A stretch of DNA of 54,707 nucleotides from Clostridiaceae bacterium (GCA_012729955.1 JAAYBX010000151.1:1-54707); one strand, 5' to 3'; shown: positions 35,254 through 45,960, numbered from the stretch's first letter. Made by a program: numbers and translations. Notes: generated by a model from the sequence alone, not told the origin.

Positions 35254-36918
35254 TCAGAACAATCCTGTTATCCTGCCATCATCGTCAATATCAATGGATT
35301 GAGCTGCAGGTATCTTGGGCAATCCCGGCATTGTCATTATTTCACCTGTAAGAGCTACAATAAATCCCGCTCCGGCTGATATCCTCAAATCACGTACAGT
35401 TACCAAGAAACCCGTCGGCCTGTTAATAAGCTTAATATTGTCTGAAAAGGAAAATTGGGTTTTTGCCACACATACAGGAAGGCTGTTGTAACCTTTATCA
35501 TTTATTACCTTAAGTACTGCCTTTGCCTCGGCTGCAAATTCCACTCCGTCTGCTCCGTATATTTTAGTGGCAATCGTTTTAATTTTCTCTGTAATCGAAA
35601 GTCTGCTGTCATAACAGTATTCAAAATTGTTCTGTAAATCACATAGTCTTACAACTTCTTCTGCAAGCTCTGTACCGCCTTCTCCACCTTTTTCCCATAC
35701 AAGACATTCCACTGCAGTTACTCCTGCAGCAATGCATCCTTTCTTTATGATATCAATTTCTTCTTCTGTATCTTTGGAGAACTTGTTTATGGATACCACA
35801 GCAGGAACATTGAATACTTTAGTTATATTCTCAATATGTTTATACAGATTGGGCATACCCTTCTCAACTGCCTGAACATTGGCAGTCCCAAGATCCTTCT
35901 TGTTTACTCCTCCATGATACTTCAATGCTTTCACAGTAGCTACAATTACGACTGCATCAGGCTTTAAACCTGCAATCCTGCATTTAATGTCAAAGAACTT
36001 TTCCGCACCCAGATCTGCACCGAATCCTGCTTCAGTGACCACATAGTCACTTAATTTTAATGCATATTTTGTTGCCATGACGCTGTTGCAGCCATGAGCT
36101 ATATTGGCAAAAGGCCCGCCATGAATAAATGCCGGTGTTCCTTCAAGTGTCTGCACAAGATTAGGTTTGATAGCATCTTTAAGAAGGACTGCAAGGGAAC
36201 CCTGTGCTTTTAGCATTGATGCTGTTACAGGTTCTCCATCAAAATCATATCCGATTATAATCCTGCCTAATCTTTCTTTGAGATCGTTTATACTCTGACA
36301 CAGGCAAAGTATCGCCATAATTTCACTTGCTACAGATATATCGAAACCATCTTCTCTGGGCATTCCATTGGATTTTCCTCCAAGACCGTCAATAGCATAT
36401 CTTAACTGCCTGTCGTTCATATCCATACATCTTTTCCAGGTTATTCGTCTAGGATCAATCTTAAGTTCATTTCCCTGATATATGTGATTATCTACAAGAG
36501 CTGCCAAAAGATTATTTGCAGCTGTAACGGCATGAATATCGCCTGTAAAATGAAGGTTTATATCCTCCATTGGGATCACCTGGGCATACCCTCCTCCTGC
36601 AGCTCCTCCTTTTACTCCGAATACAGGACCTAAGGAAGGCTCTCTGAGAGCAAGCATGGATTTTTTCCCTATTTTCCTCAATCCGTCCGCAAGCCCGATA
36701 CTTGTTGTAGTTTTGCCCTCGCCTGCGGGTGTGGGTGTAATGGCTGTGACAAGAATAAGTTTTCCGTCTTTATCCTTTCCGGCCAGAGCATTGCTTTTTA
36801 CTTTTGCCTTAAACTGGCCATATAGCTCTAAACTTTCTTCTTTTATTCCTATGGAATCCGCAATTTGAGTAATTGGTTTTATTATTGCATTTTGAGCAAT
36901 TTCGATATCAGTCAGCAT
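35254..36918 (-). CDS. fhs: formate--tetrahydrofolate ligase
   Basis: 554 aa, full length. The P-loop region reads [23 protein letters not shown] (about 60-82), followed by [56 protein letters not shown], and [21 protein letters not shown], all family signatures. It makes 10-formyl-THF from formate, THF and ATP for purine synthesis or acetogenic one-carbon flow. No other one-carbon genes are adjacent, so acetogenesis cannot be concluded. AAGGAAGG precedes ATG. A TATAAT lies 40 nt upstream without a convincing -35. Confidence 0.97.
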   Translation of the reverse strand: MLTDIEIAQNAIIKPITQIADSIGIKEESLELYGQFKAKVKSNALAGKDKDGKLILVTAITPTPAGEGKTTTSIGLADGLRKIGKKSMLALREPSLGPVFGVKGGAAGGGYAQVIPMEDINLHFTGDIHAVTAANNLLAALVDNHIYQGNELKIDPRRITWKRCMDMNDRQLRYAIDGLGGKSNGMPREDGFDISVASEIMAILCLCQSINDLKERLGRIIIGYDFDGEPVTASMLKAQGSLAVLLKDAIKPNLVQTLEGTPAFIHGGPFANIAHGCNSVMATKYALKLSDYVVTEAGFGADLGAEKFFDIKCRIAGLKPDAVVIVATVKALKYHGGVNKKDLGTANVQAVEKGMPNLYKHIENITKVFNVPAVVSINKFSKDTEEEIDIIKKGCIAAGVTAVECLVWEKGGEGGTELAEEVVRLCDLQNNFEYCYDSRLSITEKIKTIATKIYGADGVEFAAEAKAVLKVINDKGYNSLPVCVAKTQFSFSDNIKLINRPTGFLVTVRDLRISAGAGFIVALTGEIMTMPGLPKIPAAQSIDIDDDGRITGLF

Positions 36919-36983
36919 ATGACACCTTCCTTTTCTTTGATAATGAACATGAATTTATTATACACCAAATAGTGTTTTGTATA

Positions 36984-39365
36984 TTATAAAGTGTCGAATT
37001 CATCTTTAAAAACATCAATGCTCATAGTTACTTTCTTAGGTAGTTTTTTTATTATAAACAGATATGCTTTGGTTATATTATCCATAAATTCTTTTGTATC
37101 CTTATGTTTTACTATAATCCTTGTTCTGAATCTGTCATTGAGTTTTCCGATCTGCGGTTTTGAAGGCGCATATATGGTCATTGCTGTTTTATTTAGAAGC
37201 CTATAAGCCATATCAGCATATTCTTCGCTTAAATGCTGTTGCACTGAAGAGAAAATTAAAAAAGCCATATTCGTAAAGGGAGGAAGCTCCAGTGTTTTAC
37301 GTATTTTAAGTTCAGATAAGTAAAATGACTGGTAGTCCTGTTTAATCGCGTTTTCCATTAAAGGCGAATCCACATTATATGCCTGGATAATAGCTCTCCC
37401 CTTAAGGTCTGATCTGCCCGCCCTGCCTGCTGACTGAGTTATCAGCTGATAAGCATTCTCATTGGATTCATAAAAAGCTCCAGCTCCTAAAGCATCTGCA
37501 TTGAGGATTCCGACCAATGTCACCAGAGGATAGTCATGGCCTTTTGCTATCATCTGCGTACCTATCAGGATATCAATTTTTTCATTTTCAAAACGTTCCA
37601 GTATATCCTTATGGGAATTCTTCATACCGGTCGTATCCAGATCCATCCTTATAATTGATGCTTCAGGAAACATCTCTTGAAGTTGTGTTTCACATTTTTC
37701 AGTACCTGAACCGCATTCCATCATAGCTGTCTCATGACAGCAGGTGCATATATCGGATTTTCTCTGCATATGCCCGCAGTAGTGGCAGATAAGATAATTT
37801 CTTCCTTTATGATATGTTAAGGGAACATCACAGTGTTCGCATTTTACAACTGCCTTACATGCTGTGCATAGCTGTATAGATGAATATCCGCGTTTATTAA
37901 GGAAAAGGACAGTCTGCTCTTTATTATTCAGATTTCTGCTTATCTCATTTAGTAATGTTGTGCTGAATACTGACATTTTTCCATTTATGGCATCCTCACG
38001 CATATCTACCAAAGATACCGACGGAAGCTTTCCCAAAGCTCTGTTTGACATGGAAAGCACATGGCCTTTTTTCTCAAATGCGTTATATGTCGTGATTTTC
38101 GGAGTTGCAGATCCAAGTACAAGAACAGCGTTTTCCATTTGCGCTCTCTTGTTTGCAACGAAATTAGTATGATACTTCGGAGTGCTTTCAGATATGTATG
38201 AACTGTCATGTTCCTCATCAATAATAATAAGGCCAAGCTTGTCAAAAGGTGCAAATATACAGCTTCTAGTCCCTAAAGCTATTTTAACCTCGCCTCTTTT
38301 TATCTTCATCCATGCGTTATACCGTTCCTTCATGGACAGACGGCTGTGCATTACTTCAAGATTATTCCCGAATCTTAGCGTGAAACGTTTCACCATCATA
38401 GGAGTAAGAGCGATTTCAGGAACCAGAACAATTACATTCCTATCTTTATTTATGACTTTCTCAGCCAGATTCAAATATACCTCTGTTTTTCCACTGCCTG
38501 TTACCCCGTGTATCAGATATTTGTCATATATACCTTTATCTACTGACAAAGAGATAGTATTTGTTACTGCTACCTGTTCAGGTGTAGGTATTTTATCGCT
38601 TGGGACTGCCTCATCCGGTTCTTCATTAACAATATCCTGTATTTTTGGTTTTTCAAAAATCTCTATATATCCTTTTTTTGCTAATGTTGACAGGATATTT
38701 TTGGAAATATTCTCATAACAGGAAAAATCATTAACAGTGATTTCATCATAACTTGACAAAAGATCCAACACTCTTATGTGTCTTTCATTCTTAATACTGT
38801 CTTTATATACAAGATCCATTACCTCCTCAGATGTTATCTTAAGTCTTGCTGCTTTCTCAACTTTCTTTTTTATGTTACGCACACCTTGCTCAACAATCTT
38901 AATACTGTTTGTTTTCAATTGTTGGTTAAGCTCGGTTATACCGCCTGCTAAAGACTTTAAATAAGTTTGAAAAAGAGTAAGCGTCCCATCTTCCTGAAGA
39001 ATAAGCTTTTCAATAGATATCTTTAATCCCAATGGGACCATAGAATTTAATACCTGCCCATATGTGCAGAAATATTCATCTCTTATCTCTTTTGCGAGAA
39101 TGAACATATTTTTTGAAAGTACTGCTTCATCATCAAGTATTTCAGCTATGTACTTCATCTTTATATTTTTCAGTTTTTCAGTATATGGTACAAAGTCCAG
39201 AAAATAAGCAACTTTCTGGTTATCTGCTTTCCCAAAAGGCACTAGAATACGCATACCCGTCTCAAGATATAAAGACATATCCAGAGGTACAAGATAATTA
39301 TATATCTTGTCAAATGTTCTTGATGTATTATCCAGTATTACGGCAGCTACCGTCTTACATTCCAT
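36984..39365 (-). CDS. priA: primosomal protein N' (replication restart helicase)
   Basis: 793 aa. An N-terminal 3'-DNA-binding domain (residues 1-100, AVILDNTSRTFDKIYNYLVP), then helicase motifs: HGVTGSGKTEVYLNLAEK (about 288-305), IIDEEHDSSY (DEEH), LGSATP, and a zinc-binding insertion with eight cysteines (CTACKAVVKCEHCDVPLTYH through DICTCCHETAMMECG, about 500-540). GTQMIAKGHDYPLVTLVGIL and QSAGRAGRSDLKGRAIIQ are helicase motifs V and VI. It reloads the replicative helicase at repaired forks. It begins 7 nt after proS in the nrdR-proS-priA unit; no clear ribosome binding site. Confidence 0.97.
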   Translation of the reverse strand: MECKTVAAVILDNTSRTFDKIYNYLVPLDMSLYLETGMRILVPFGKADNQKVAYFLDFVPYTEKLKNIKMKYIAEILDDEAVLSKNMFILAKEIRDEYFCTYGQVLNSMVPLGLKISIEKLILQEDGTLTLFQTYLKSLAGGITELNQQLKTNSIKIVEQGVRNIKKKVEKAARLKITSEEVMDLVYKDSIKNERHIRVLDLLSSYDEITVNDFSCYENISKNILSTLAKKGYIEIFEKPKIQDIVNEEPDEAVPSDKIPTPEQVAVTNTISLSVDKGIYDKYLIHGVTGSGKTEVYLNLAEKVINKDRNVIVLVPEIALTPMMVKRFTLRFGNNLEVMHSRLSMKERYNAWMKIKRGEVKIALGTRSCIFAPFDKLGLIIIDEEHDSSYISESTPKYHTNFVANKRAQMENAVLVLGSATPKITTYNAFEKKGHVLSMSNRALGKLPSVSLVDMREDAINGKMSVFSTTLLNEISRNLNNKEQTVLFLNKRGYSSIQLCTACKAVVKCEHCDVPLTYHKGRNYLICHYCGHMQRKSDICTCCHETAMMECGSGTEKCETQLQEMFPEASIIRMDLDTTGMKNSHKDILERFENEKIDILIGTQMIAKGHDYPLVTLVGILNADALGAGAFYESNENAYQLITQSAGRAGRSDLKGRAIIQAYNVDSPLMENAIKQDYQSFYLSELKIRKTLELPPFTNMAFLIFSSVQQHLSEEYADMAYRLLNKTAMTIYAPSKPQIGKLNDRFRTRIIVKHKDTKEFMDNITKAYLFIIKKLPKKVTMSIDVFKDEFDTL

Positions 39366-39372
39366 CAGTTTT

Positions 39373-40812
39373 CTAGTATGCTACAGCCCAGACAACCATG
39401 TGCTTTGCAGGTTTCCCACAACATACGCAATGCTCAGAAAGAGTTTCCTGCGCAAAAGGTATGCATCTTGAAGAAACTTGAGCTTCTTCTTTAAGTTTTA
39501 TCTCACATGATTCATCTCCACACCACATAGCTTTTACGAACCCGCCTTTGGTCTGTATTATATCTTTCAGCTCTTCTGTCGTATAAGCAGTGAAGGTGTT
39601 GTTCTCCAGATTCTCTTTTGCTTCTTCAAACATATTTTTTTGTATTTTTTCAAGAAGATCCTTTACAGAATTTTCTATATCAGCAAGGTTTAAGGATATC
39701 TTTTCTTTTGTATCTCTGCGAACTGCAAGACACTGCCCGTTCTGTATGTCTCTTGGACCTATTTCCAGCCTTAGAGGTATACCTTTCATCTCATATTCAG
39801 CGAACTTCCAGCCTGGAGACTGTTCTGAAACATCAATATTTGCTCTTATTCCGGAAAGTCTCAGTGTTTCCAATAAAGCATCTGCTGCATCAATAACACC
39901 TTCTTTGTGTTGTGCGACTGGTATTACCATAACTTGGACAGGTGCTACCATTGGTGGAAGCTTTAGTCCTGAATCATCTCCATGTGTCATAATTATTCCA
40001 CCAATTATTCTTGTGGACATTCCCCATGATGTCTGATAAGGATTCTTTAAAGTATTGTCTTTATCAGTAAACTTGATATCAAATGCTTTTGCAAATCCAT
40101 CACCGAAATAATGGCTGGTACCGCTTTGTAATGCTTTCTTGTCATGCATCATGCATTCTATGGTATATGTCTCTTCAGCACCTGCAAACTTTTCCTTTTC
40201 GGTTTTTTGTCCTCTTACCACAGGCATTGCAAGATAATTTTCTGCAAAATCTGCATATATCCGGAGCATCTGCTGAGTTTCCTGTCTTGCTTCATCAACT
40301 GTTGCATGTATCGTATGTCCTTCCTGCCATAAGAATTCACGGTGTCTTAAGAATGGTCTTGTCGCTTTTTCCCAGCGTACCACTGAGCACCACTGGTTAT
40401 ATTTCTTAGGCAGATCCCTCCATGATTTAATTATGTTTTTGTAGTGGTCGCAAAAAAGTGTTTCTGATGTTGGTCTGACACATATCCTTTCAGTGAGTTC
40501 TTCAGAACCTCCCATTGTAACCCAAGCCACTTCGGGAGCAAATCCCTCTACATGATCTTTTTCCTTCTGTAAAAGCGACTCCGGTATGAACATTGGCATA
40601 TATACATTTTCATGACCTGTTTCCTTAAACATACCATCTAGTATTCTTTGTATATTTTCCCACAATGAATAAGCATAAGGCCTTAGAATCACACATCCTT
40701 TAACCTGTGAGTAATCAATGAGTTCTGCTTTCTTTACCACATCAGTGTACCATTTGGCAAAATCCTCTTCCCTTTTGGTAATTTGCTCTACATCCTTTTT
40801 TTCCTGTGCCAT
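39373..40812 (-). CDS. proS: proline--tRNA ligase, short archaeal/eukaryote-like type
   Basis: 479 aa, class II synthetase without the INS editing domain of the long bacterial ProRS. Motifs: [44 protein letters not shown] (motif 2 region), [20 protein letters not shown], and [17 protein letters not shown] in the anticodon-binding domain. The C-terminal extension has [35 protein letters not shown], a zinc-site-like Cys set ending in Tyr. This form is common in clostridia and some other bacteria. AGGAGAT precedes ATG; the gene begins 4 nt after nrdR. Confidence 0.97.
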   Translation of the reverse strand: MAQEKKDVEQITKREEDFAKWYTDVVKKAELIDYSQVKGCVILRPYAYSLWENIQRILDGMFKETGHENVYMPMFIPESLLQKEKDHVEGFAPEVAWVTMGGSEELTERICVRPTSETLFCDHYKNIIKSWRDLPKKYNQWCSVVRWEKATRPFLRHREFLWQEGHTIHATVDEARQETQQMLRIYADFAENYLAMPVVRGQKTEKEKFAGAEETYTIECMMHDKKALQSGTSHYFGDGFAKAFDIKFTDKDNTLKNPYQTSWGMSTRIIGGIIMTHGDDSGLKLPPMVAPVQVMVIPVAQHKEGVIDAADALLETLRLSGIRANIDVSEQSPGWKFAEYEMKGIPLRLEIGPRDIQNGQCLAVRRDTKEKISLNLADIENSVKDLLEKIQKNMFEEAKENLENNTFTAYTTEELKDIIQTKGGFVKAMWCGDESCEIKLKEEAQVSSRCIPFAQETLSEHCVCCGKPAKHMVVWAVAY

Positions 40813-40815
40813 ATA

Positions 40816-41286
40816 CTATATCTCCTGTTTTTTTTGTTTTTCCTTAACCATGTTTATTTCTTTTGTGAAGGTATCCATATCATTAAAATCTTTATATACC
40901 GATGCAAACCTTACGTATGCCACGTAATCAATGTCTATAAGGTGTTCAAGTACCTTATCGCCAATTTCTCTTGATGTTACTTCTCTTAAGTGGCGTTTAT
41001 GAAAATCCAGCTCAATAGCATTTACAACATTCTCCAGCATTGTAATGGAAACCGGACGCTTGGCACATGCTATCATTAACCTGTTAAGCAGTTTTGCTTT
41101 ATCGAAATTTTGTCTTGACTGGTCCTTTTTCACTACGATTATAGGTTTTCTTTCAATATTTTCATAAGTAGTGAAACGTTCTTTGCATTTTAAGCATTCA
41201 CGCCTTCTTCTTATGGCATATCCTTCTTCTGAAGGTCTTGAATCAATAACTTTGTCTTCCTCATGTCCGCAATTTGGGCATTTCAT
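40816..41286 (-). CDS. nrdR: transcriptional repressor NrdR
   Basis: 156 aa. A zinc ribbon at the N-terminus (MKCPNCGHEEDKVIDSRPSEEGYAIRRRRECLKCKERFTTYE) and an ATP-cone domain (PIIVVKKDQSRQNFDKAKLLNRLMIACAKRP...) are the family layout. NrdR binds dATP/ATP and represses ribonucleotide reductase genes; none are in the window and no NrdR box was noticed. The start is set at the second Met (MKCPNC), 9 nt after AAGGAG and matching the family; the first ATG, three codons earlier, overlaps the ribosome binding site. First gene of nrdR-proS-priA. Confidence 0.96.
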   Translation of the reverse strand: MKCPNCGHEEDKVIDSRPSEEGYAIRRRRECLKCKERFTTYENIERKPIIVVKKDQSRQNFDKAKLLNRLMIACAKRPVSITMLENVVNAIELDFHKRHLREVTSREIGDKVLEHLIDIDYVAYVRFASVYKDFNDMDTFTKEINMVKEKQKKQEI

Positions 41287-41342
41287 TTCATACATCTCCT
41301 TTCATATAAATATCTTAAGATCTGTAAATCCTGCTTTGCTTA

Positions 41343-41371
41343 ATTATATTCCATAATAATATCTATCGCAA
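41343..41371 (-). promoter_or_regulatory. promoter of nrdR-proS-priA
   Basis: Minus strand TTGCGA (41366-41371), 17 bp, TATAAT (41343-41348), 57 nt before the nrdR start. It lies in the 130-bp gap after pcrA (41287-41416), where no strong terminator is seen. Confidence 0.65.
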
Positions 41372-41416
41372 TGTACAAGGTCTTATGCCATAAAATAGCA
41401 CAGCATAATATGGTTT

Positions 41417-43678
41417 TTACTTAACTTTTTGCAGCTTTGCAAATTCCATAACAAGTCTCTTGACTCCTGCCATATCAAAATTAACTTCAACAATATCCAT
41501 TCCGTTATCATCATACAGGTCTTTTATATAGCCTTCCCCATATTTCTTATGCATAACCCTGTCGCCTATGTTATATTCTTCCTTCTTCATAGGTGCTTCA
41601 GATGATACTTTAAGTCCTGGTATATCAACTGGTTTACCGCCTTTTGTTACAAATAAAGGTTTGTCCTGTGAAAACATCCGCTCAAAGGAGAATCCACTCT
41701 GTTCGCTGCCTTTATATGCTTTTTTACCCGCATCTATAAGTTCTCTTGGTATTTCTTTTAGGAAACGTGACTGGTCGCATGGCTGGGTTTTGCCGAATTT
41801 TGTTCTCTCCTCAGCATATACGCAATATAGTATATCCATCGCTCTTGTTATACCGACATAACATAACCGTCTTTCCTCTTCCAGACCTTCAAAACTCTCG
41901 CTCATGGACATAAATGAAGGAAACAGCCCTTCTTCCATTCCAACAAGAAATACGACTTTGAACTCCAGACCTTTTGCTGAATGCAAAGTCATGATTGAGA
42001 TATAGTCATCAGATGCTTCTTCTTTGTCCGCATCTGTTGCAAGAGTTACATTTTCCAGAAAAGCTGCTAAAGACAGCAATTCTCCGTAATCCTCTTCTTG
42101 TGCCTGGTTCATTGTAACAATAGCGCTTTTTAACTCCTTAATATTTTCTACTCTTTCTTTGCCAAGATTCGCATCCTCTAATATATAATATTCATCTATT
42201 CCGGTAAGTTTAAGGATGTTGTCATATAGTTCCTCCAGCCTGCCAGGCATATCATATTCTTTCAGCTTTTCAATAATATCGCTAAACGCTTTCAGTTTTG
42301 TACATGAAGAGGAAAGCTGATCATATTTATCAGAGTTTCTAATGACTTCATACGACGAACAGGATTCATAGGATGCTATTGCCTGAATCTTTTTAATAGT
42401 GGTATCTCCGATACCTCTTTTAGGCTGATTAATTATGCGGAAAAGTGAAGCATCATCATCTGTACTGAAAACAACCCTCATGTATGCAAGCACATCCTTG
42501 ACTTCCTGTCTGGAAAAGAAACTTAATCCTCCGAATATCCTGTAATTCAGGTCTCTTTCGCGAAATACTCTTTCAAAAACTCTCGACTGGGCGTTTGTCC
42601 GATAAAGTACTGCAAAATCTTTGTATGAATAGCCCTGGTTTATAAGTTTTTTAATTTCGCTTGCGACATATATAGCTTCATTCAGCTCATTATATGCTTT
42701 ATACAGGTTTATTCTGCTGCCTTCGGGTTTATTTGTCTTCAGTGTCTTATTTTTCCTTGCGACATTGTTCCTTATAACGAAATTTGCAGCTTTCAATATG
42801 TTTTCACAAGAACGGTAATTAGTTTCCAGCTTTATAACAGCACTGTCAGGAAAATCCTTCTCAAAATTTAGTATGTTCTTTATATTCGCTCCTCTGAAAC
42901 TGTATATTGACTGGTCATCATCACCTACAACAAAAAGATTCTTATACTTCATCGAAAGCATTGCGAAAATTCTATATTGAGCTATATTTGTATCCTGAAA
43001 CTCATCTATTAGAATGTATTTAAAGATATTCTGGAAGTATTCCAGTACATGCCTGTTGTTTTTAAGAAGAAAATATGTATTGAATATTATGTCATCGAAG
43101 TCCATGGCATTATACTCTTTCATCTTAACCTGATAAAGCTCATATATCCTCGCAACTGCTTTTTTCTGAAAATCATTAGCGTTTGAAGCTGCATATTCGG
43201 TATATCCCATAAGATCATCCTTAGCCCTGCTTATCTGGGATGCGATATAACCTGGAGTGAATGCTTTGTCAGAGATGTTCAGCTGTTTCATGCAGTTTTT
43301 AATGACGCTCTTCTTATCATCTGTATCATATATTAGGAAATTACTTCTGAAACCGGCTTCTTCAGGATATTGCCTTAACATCTTCAGACAGCATGAATGC
43401 ATCGTGCCAAGCCATGGGAAATACCCTTTAAAATCCTCATCGCATAACTCATATACTCTTTCCTTGATTTGGGCTGCTGCCTTATTTGTGAAGGTAATGG
43501 CAAGTATCTGGTTTGCGCGGGCAAGGCCTTCTTGAAGGATGTATGCAATCCTTCGCGTCAGTACTCTTGTCTTGCCGGAACCAGCTCCTGCAAGTACCAG
43601 CACTGCTCCCTGTGTATGGGTCACTGCTTTAAGCTGCTCTTCATTCAGATTATCAAGTATATTGTTTTTTAATGACAT
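41417..43678 (-). CDS. pcrA: ATP-dependent DNA helicase PcrA/UvrD
   Basis: 753 aa, SF1A helicase. Motifs: LNEEQLKAVTHTQGAVLVLAGAGSGKTRVLTRRIAYIL (Q motif and Walker A, 10-48), AITFTNKAA, ILIDEFQDTN (DExQ), VVGDDDQSIYSFRGA, KLETNYRS, LTLHSAKGLEF-type IMTLHSAKGLEFKVVFLVGMEEGLFP, and RRLCYVGITRA. The C-terminal tail YNIGDRVMHKKYGEGYIKDLYDDNG is the Tudor-like RNA polymerase-binding domain of PcrA. Acts in nucleotide excision repair and removal of RecA or stalled polymerase. GAGGTT precedes ATG. Divergent from the second URO-D-like gene. Confidence 0.97.
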   Translation of the reverse strand: MSLKNNILDNLNEEQLKAVTHTQGAVLVLAGAGSGKTRVLTRRIAYILQEGLARANQILAITFTNKAAAQIKERVYELCDEDFKGYFPWLGTMHSCCLKMLRQYPEEAGFRSNFLIYDTDDKKSVIKNCMKQLNISDKAFTPGYIASQISRAKDDLMGYTEYAASNANDFQKKAVARIYELYQVKMKEYNAMDFDDIIFNTYFLLKNNRHVLEYFQNIFKYILIDEFQDTNIAQYRIFAMLSMKYKNLFVVGDDDQSIYSFRGANIKNILNFEKDFPDSAVIKLETNYRSCENILKAANFVIRNNVARKNKTLKTNKPEGSRINLYKAYNELNEAIYVASEIKKLINQGYSYKDFAVLYRTNAQSRVFERVFRERDLNYRIFGGLSFFSRQEVKDVLAYMRVVFSTDDDASLFRIINQPKRGIGDTTIKKIQAIASYESCSSYEVIRNSDKYDQLSSSCTKLKAFSDIIEKLKEYDMPGRLEELYDNILKLTGIDEYYILEDANLGKERVENIKELKSAIVTMNQAQEEDYGELLSLAAFLENVTLATDADKEEASDDYISIMTLHSAKGLEFKVVFLVGMEEGLFPSFMSMSESFEGLEEERRLCYVGITRAMDILYCVYAEERTKFGKTQPCDQSRFLKEIPRELIDAGKKAYKGSEQSGFSFERMFSQDKPLFVTKGGKPVDIPGLKVSSEAPMKKEEYNIGDRVMHKKYGEGYIKDLYDDNGMDIVEVNFDMAGVKRLVMEFAKLQKVK

Positions 43679-43754
43679 ACAAACCTCTTATTTTTATCGC
43701 TTAGGTTATTTTACCATTAATATGCTTCTATTAAAAGGAACAATGACATATATG

Positions 43755-43783
43755 TTGAAGTGTAATTTTCATTATGGTACTAT
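43755..43783 (+). promoter_or_regulatory. promoter of the second URO-D-like gene
   Basis: TTGAAG (43755-43760), 17 bp, TACTAT (43778-43783) with a TGG extended -10 triplet, 28 nt before the start codon at 43812. Confidence 0.65.
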
Positions 43784-43811
43784 TCATTTATCATTTTACA
43801 TGAGGTGGCAT

Positions 43812-44912
43812 ATGACAACAGAATTAAATACCCGTGAGCGTTTTGTAAAGACGCTTACAGGCCAGGAAGTCGACCGTGTTCCGTTTATGAGGATTTTCGG
43901 TTCTGCAAATTACGCTCTTCCTTCATGGCTGGAAAAACGGCCGAACCTGTCTGTTTATATGGACAAACTTTTAGGTTTTGAAGGTGCTTACAGAGGCTGG
44001 GCAATAGTGCCTGTTAACTATGGGCTTTACGGACTTCCCCCAGATATATGTTTGGATGACAAAGGTCCGATTCATATATACAAAAACGGAATAGGTGAAA
44101 TACGGACATGGACCAAAAATAATGATTACCATAGCGGAATTCTTGAATATGCTTTAAAAACTGCTGATGACTGGGACAGGATAAGGCCATATGTCTTATG
44201 TGATACAGATAAAAGGATACCTTCAGATATTGATGAGCTGGCCCAGTTCTATGCTAACAGGGATTATCCTCTCCAGCTCACTTGCGGAGGTGTCTATGGG
44301 TTTATACGAAGGCTTGCAGGTGACGAGAATCTTGGATATATGTTCTATGACAGCCCCGAAGCAGTGAAGGAAATTATCTCAGAATATATTGATATGCTGC
44401 TTAATCTATGGGAAAGGCTGTGCAGCAGAATACAGTTCGATCTGATTGAAAGCTGGGAAGACATGGCATATAAATGCGGTTCCATTATATCTCCTGAGCA
44501 CTTTAGTAAGTTTCTCGCTCCTCAGTACAGAAAGATAAGGGCATTTGCAGATGCACATAATATTCCTGTTCTGCTAGTCGACAGCGACGGTAATATTGAT
44601 GATCTTGCTGAATGGATGTATAAAGCCGGTGTCAATGCTATGTATCCATTTGAATCTCTGGCTGGATGCAATCCTGCAAATGTCCGCAGAAAACTGCCCG
44701 GTATGGCTGGAATTGGCGGACTAAATAAGGACTGTATGGCTCATGGAAAAAAGGAAATGGATGAGGAACTGGAAAAAGCAATCGGACTTATAAAGCTTGG
44801 AAGATTCATACCAGGCCCGGACCATATGGTATTAAGCAATGTAAGTTTTGAAAACTACAGGTATTTCATGACTAGACTTAAAGATATCATACTGCATACA
44901 AAGCCTTATTAA
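43812..44912 (+). CDS. uroporphyrinogen decarboxylase (URO-D) family protein, second copy
   Basis: 366 aa, a URO-D TIM barrel distinct from the gene at 6427. It starts MTTELNTRERFVKTLTGQEVDRVPFMRIFG and has DLIESWEDMAYKCGSIISPEHFSKFLAPQYRKI, VLLVDSDGNIDDLAEWMYKAGVNAMYPFE and GIGGLNKDCM, where family members keep ligand-contacting residues, ending with GRFIPGPDHMV. It lacks the N-terminal arginine-rich HemE motif. No corrinoid or haem genes are adjacent, so the substrate is unknown; a methyl-transfer or dehydration-type role has been proposed for relatives. The start follows GAGGTG by 4 nt; the longer in-frame reading to 43539 overlaps pcrA and is rejected. It converges with the Rsm22-like gene, overlapping by 4 nt. 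Confidence 0.8.
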   Translation: MTTELNTRERFVKTLTGQEVDRVPFMRIFGSANYALPSWLEKRPNLSVYMDKLLGFEGAYRGWAIVPVNYGLYGLPPDICLDDKGPIHIYKNGIGEIRTWTKNNDYHSGILEYALKTADDWDRIRPYVLCDTDKRIPSDIDELAQFYANRDYPLQLTCGGVYGFIRRLAGDENLGYMFYDSPEAVKEIISEYIDMLLNLWERLCSRIQFDLIESWEDMAYKCGSIISPEHFSKFLAPQYRKIRAFADAHNIPVLLVDSDGNIDDLAEWMYKAGVNAMYPFESLAGCNPANVRRKLPGMAGIGGLNKDCMAHGKKEMDEELEKAIGLIKLGRFIPGPDHMVLSNVSFENYRYFMTRLKDIILHTKPY

Positions 44913-45865
44913 TAAAAAGTATCCCCTGCTTTAAGTTTCTTGACATCCCTGTATCTTTCTTTTTCTTTTTTGGTAACTGTCATATCCTGTATTCCCTGTT
45001 TTGAGCATACAGTCAACATTACATGCCCTTTATAGATTTTAGGATGTCTTAATATTCTGTATAAAGGTAAATTTTTCTCTTCTTTAGAAAAAGCCATAAA
45101 TGAGTATTTCTCATCCTCAAAAGGAGCTTCTCCCCCTTTTAGAAACTTATGAAGCCTGGTCCGTTCAACCCTGCAGTAAAAATGACACCAGTCATCCTTC
45201 TCCATAGGGCATTTATCAGCATGAGGACATGGAGCTGTAATATGTGCTCCTTTATTTAGAAGCATATCCCTTATAACTATAATATTACCATATCCCTTTG
45301 GAGTACCAGGTTCCACTATCAGCAGTGTCTTTTTTGTAATATCCCATAATTTTGCAGTTGTTTTTTTCATATCCTCTGTACACAGCTCATTCATGATATA
45401 TGATGCTGTTACAAGATCATACTTATGGTTCGTATTTATCTCCTGAACAGATGCTTTTATCCACTGGGCTTTTGAAAGAAAAGGGTCATATGAAAAAAGC
45501 TGTTTCCCTATGCTTATCATGCTCTCTTCTCTTTCAATTAATGTGATATCCCTCACCTGCAGAAGATCAGTACATGCATATATGCTAGCTCCTGTTCCTG
45601 CTCCGACATCTATTACAGAGTCTGCTGAAATATCTGTTACTTCAATAACATACTTTAAGCTGTCATAAACTGACTGATATGTTGCAGGCATCCTTGACAC
45701 TGCATATGCTTTAGCTTTATCCGAATCATCCACAATCCGCTTTTCAGGTCCGATACCATTCCTGTAATCTTCGCTTATTTGTCTAGCATGGTTTTTTAGA
45801 AGATTTGTATCTTCATAAGTGGTAAGCATATTCAATGCATGTTTCAGCCTGTCTGATTGCGCCAA
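44909..45865 (-). CDS. Rsm22-family (METTL17-like) methyltransferase-like protein
   Basis: 318 aa. A Rossmann SAM-binding start, SVIDVGAGTGASIYACTDLL (83-102), and SYIMNELC belong to the Rsm22 family, linked to small-subunit assembly in mitochondria. Cysteines 213, 219, 227 and 231 (CPHADKCP...WCHFYCRVERTRLHK) fit the family's four-Cys site, which binds a 4Fe-4S cluster in the mitochondrial homologue. The start is TTG with AAAGGA 7 nt upstream. It is a single gene, with hpf and its terminator upstream, and converges with the URO-D-like gene. Whether it methylates anything is unknown. Confidence 0.9.
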   Translation of the reverse strand: MAQSDRLKHALNMLTTYEDTNLLKNHARQISEDYRNGIGPEKRIVDDSDKAKAYAVSRMPATYQSVYDSLKYVIEVTDISADSVIDVGAGTGASIYACTDLLQVRDITLIEREESMISIGKQLFSYDPFLSKAQWIKASVQEINTNHKYDLVTASYIMNELCTEDMKKTTAKLWDITKKTLLIVEPGTPKGYGNIIVIRDMLLNKGAHITAPCPHADKCPMEKDDWCHFYCRVERTRLHKFLKGGEAPFEDEKYSFMAFSKEEKNLPLYRILRHPKIYKGHVMLTVCSKQGIQDMTVTKKEKERYRDVKKLKAGDTFY

Positions 45866-45922
45866 GAGATAGTCCTTTCCTGCTTAGTATATTATACTGC
45901 TTATATGACATATTTCTATATA

Positions 45923-45955
45923 CAAAAAAACCGGCTTTTCAGCCGGTTGTTTTTT
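45923..45955 (-). terminator. intrinsic terminator of hpf
   Basis: Perfect stem AACCGGCT/AGCCGGTT with a short loop; A and T runs on both sides, so it can work in either direction. On the minus strand it follows the hpf stop by about 5 nt. Confidence 0.9.
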
Positions 45956-45960
45956 GCGGT

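Noticed and set aside
43539-43811. N-terminal 91-residue extension of the second URO-D-like gene
   Set aside because: It overlaps pcrA, has no family similarity, and the ATG at 43812 has GAGGTG at the right distance.
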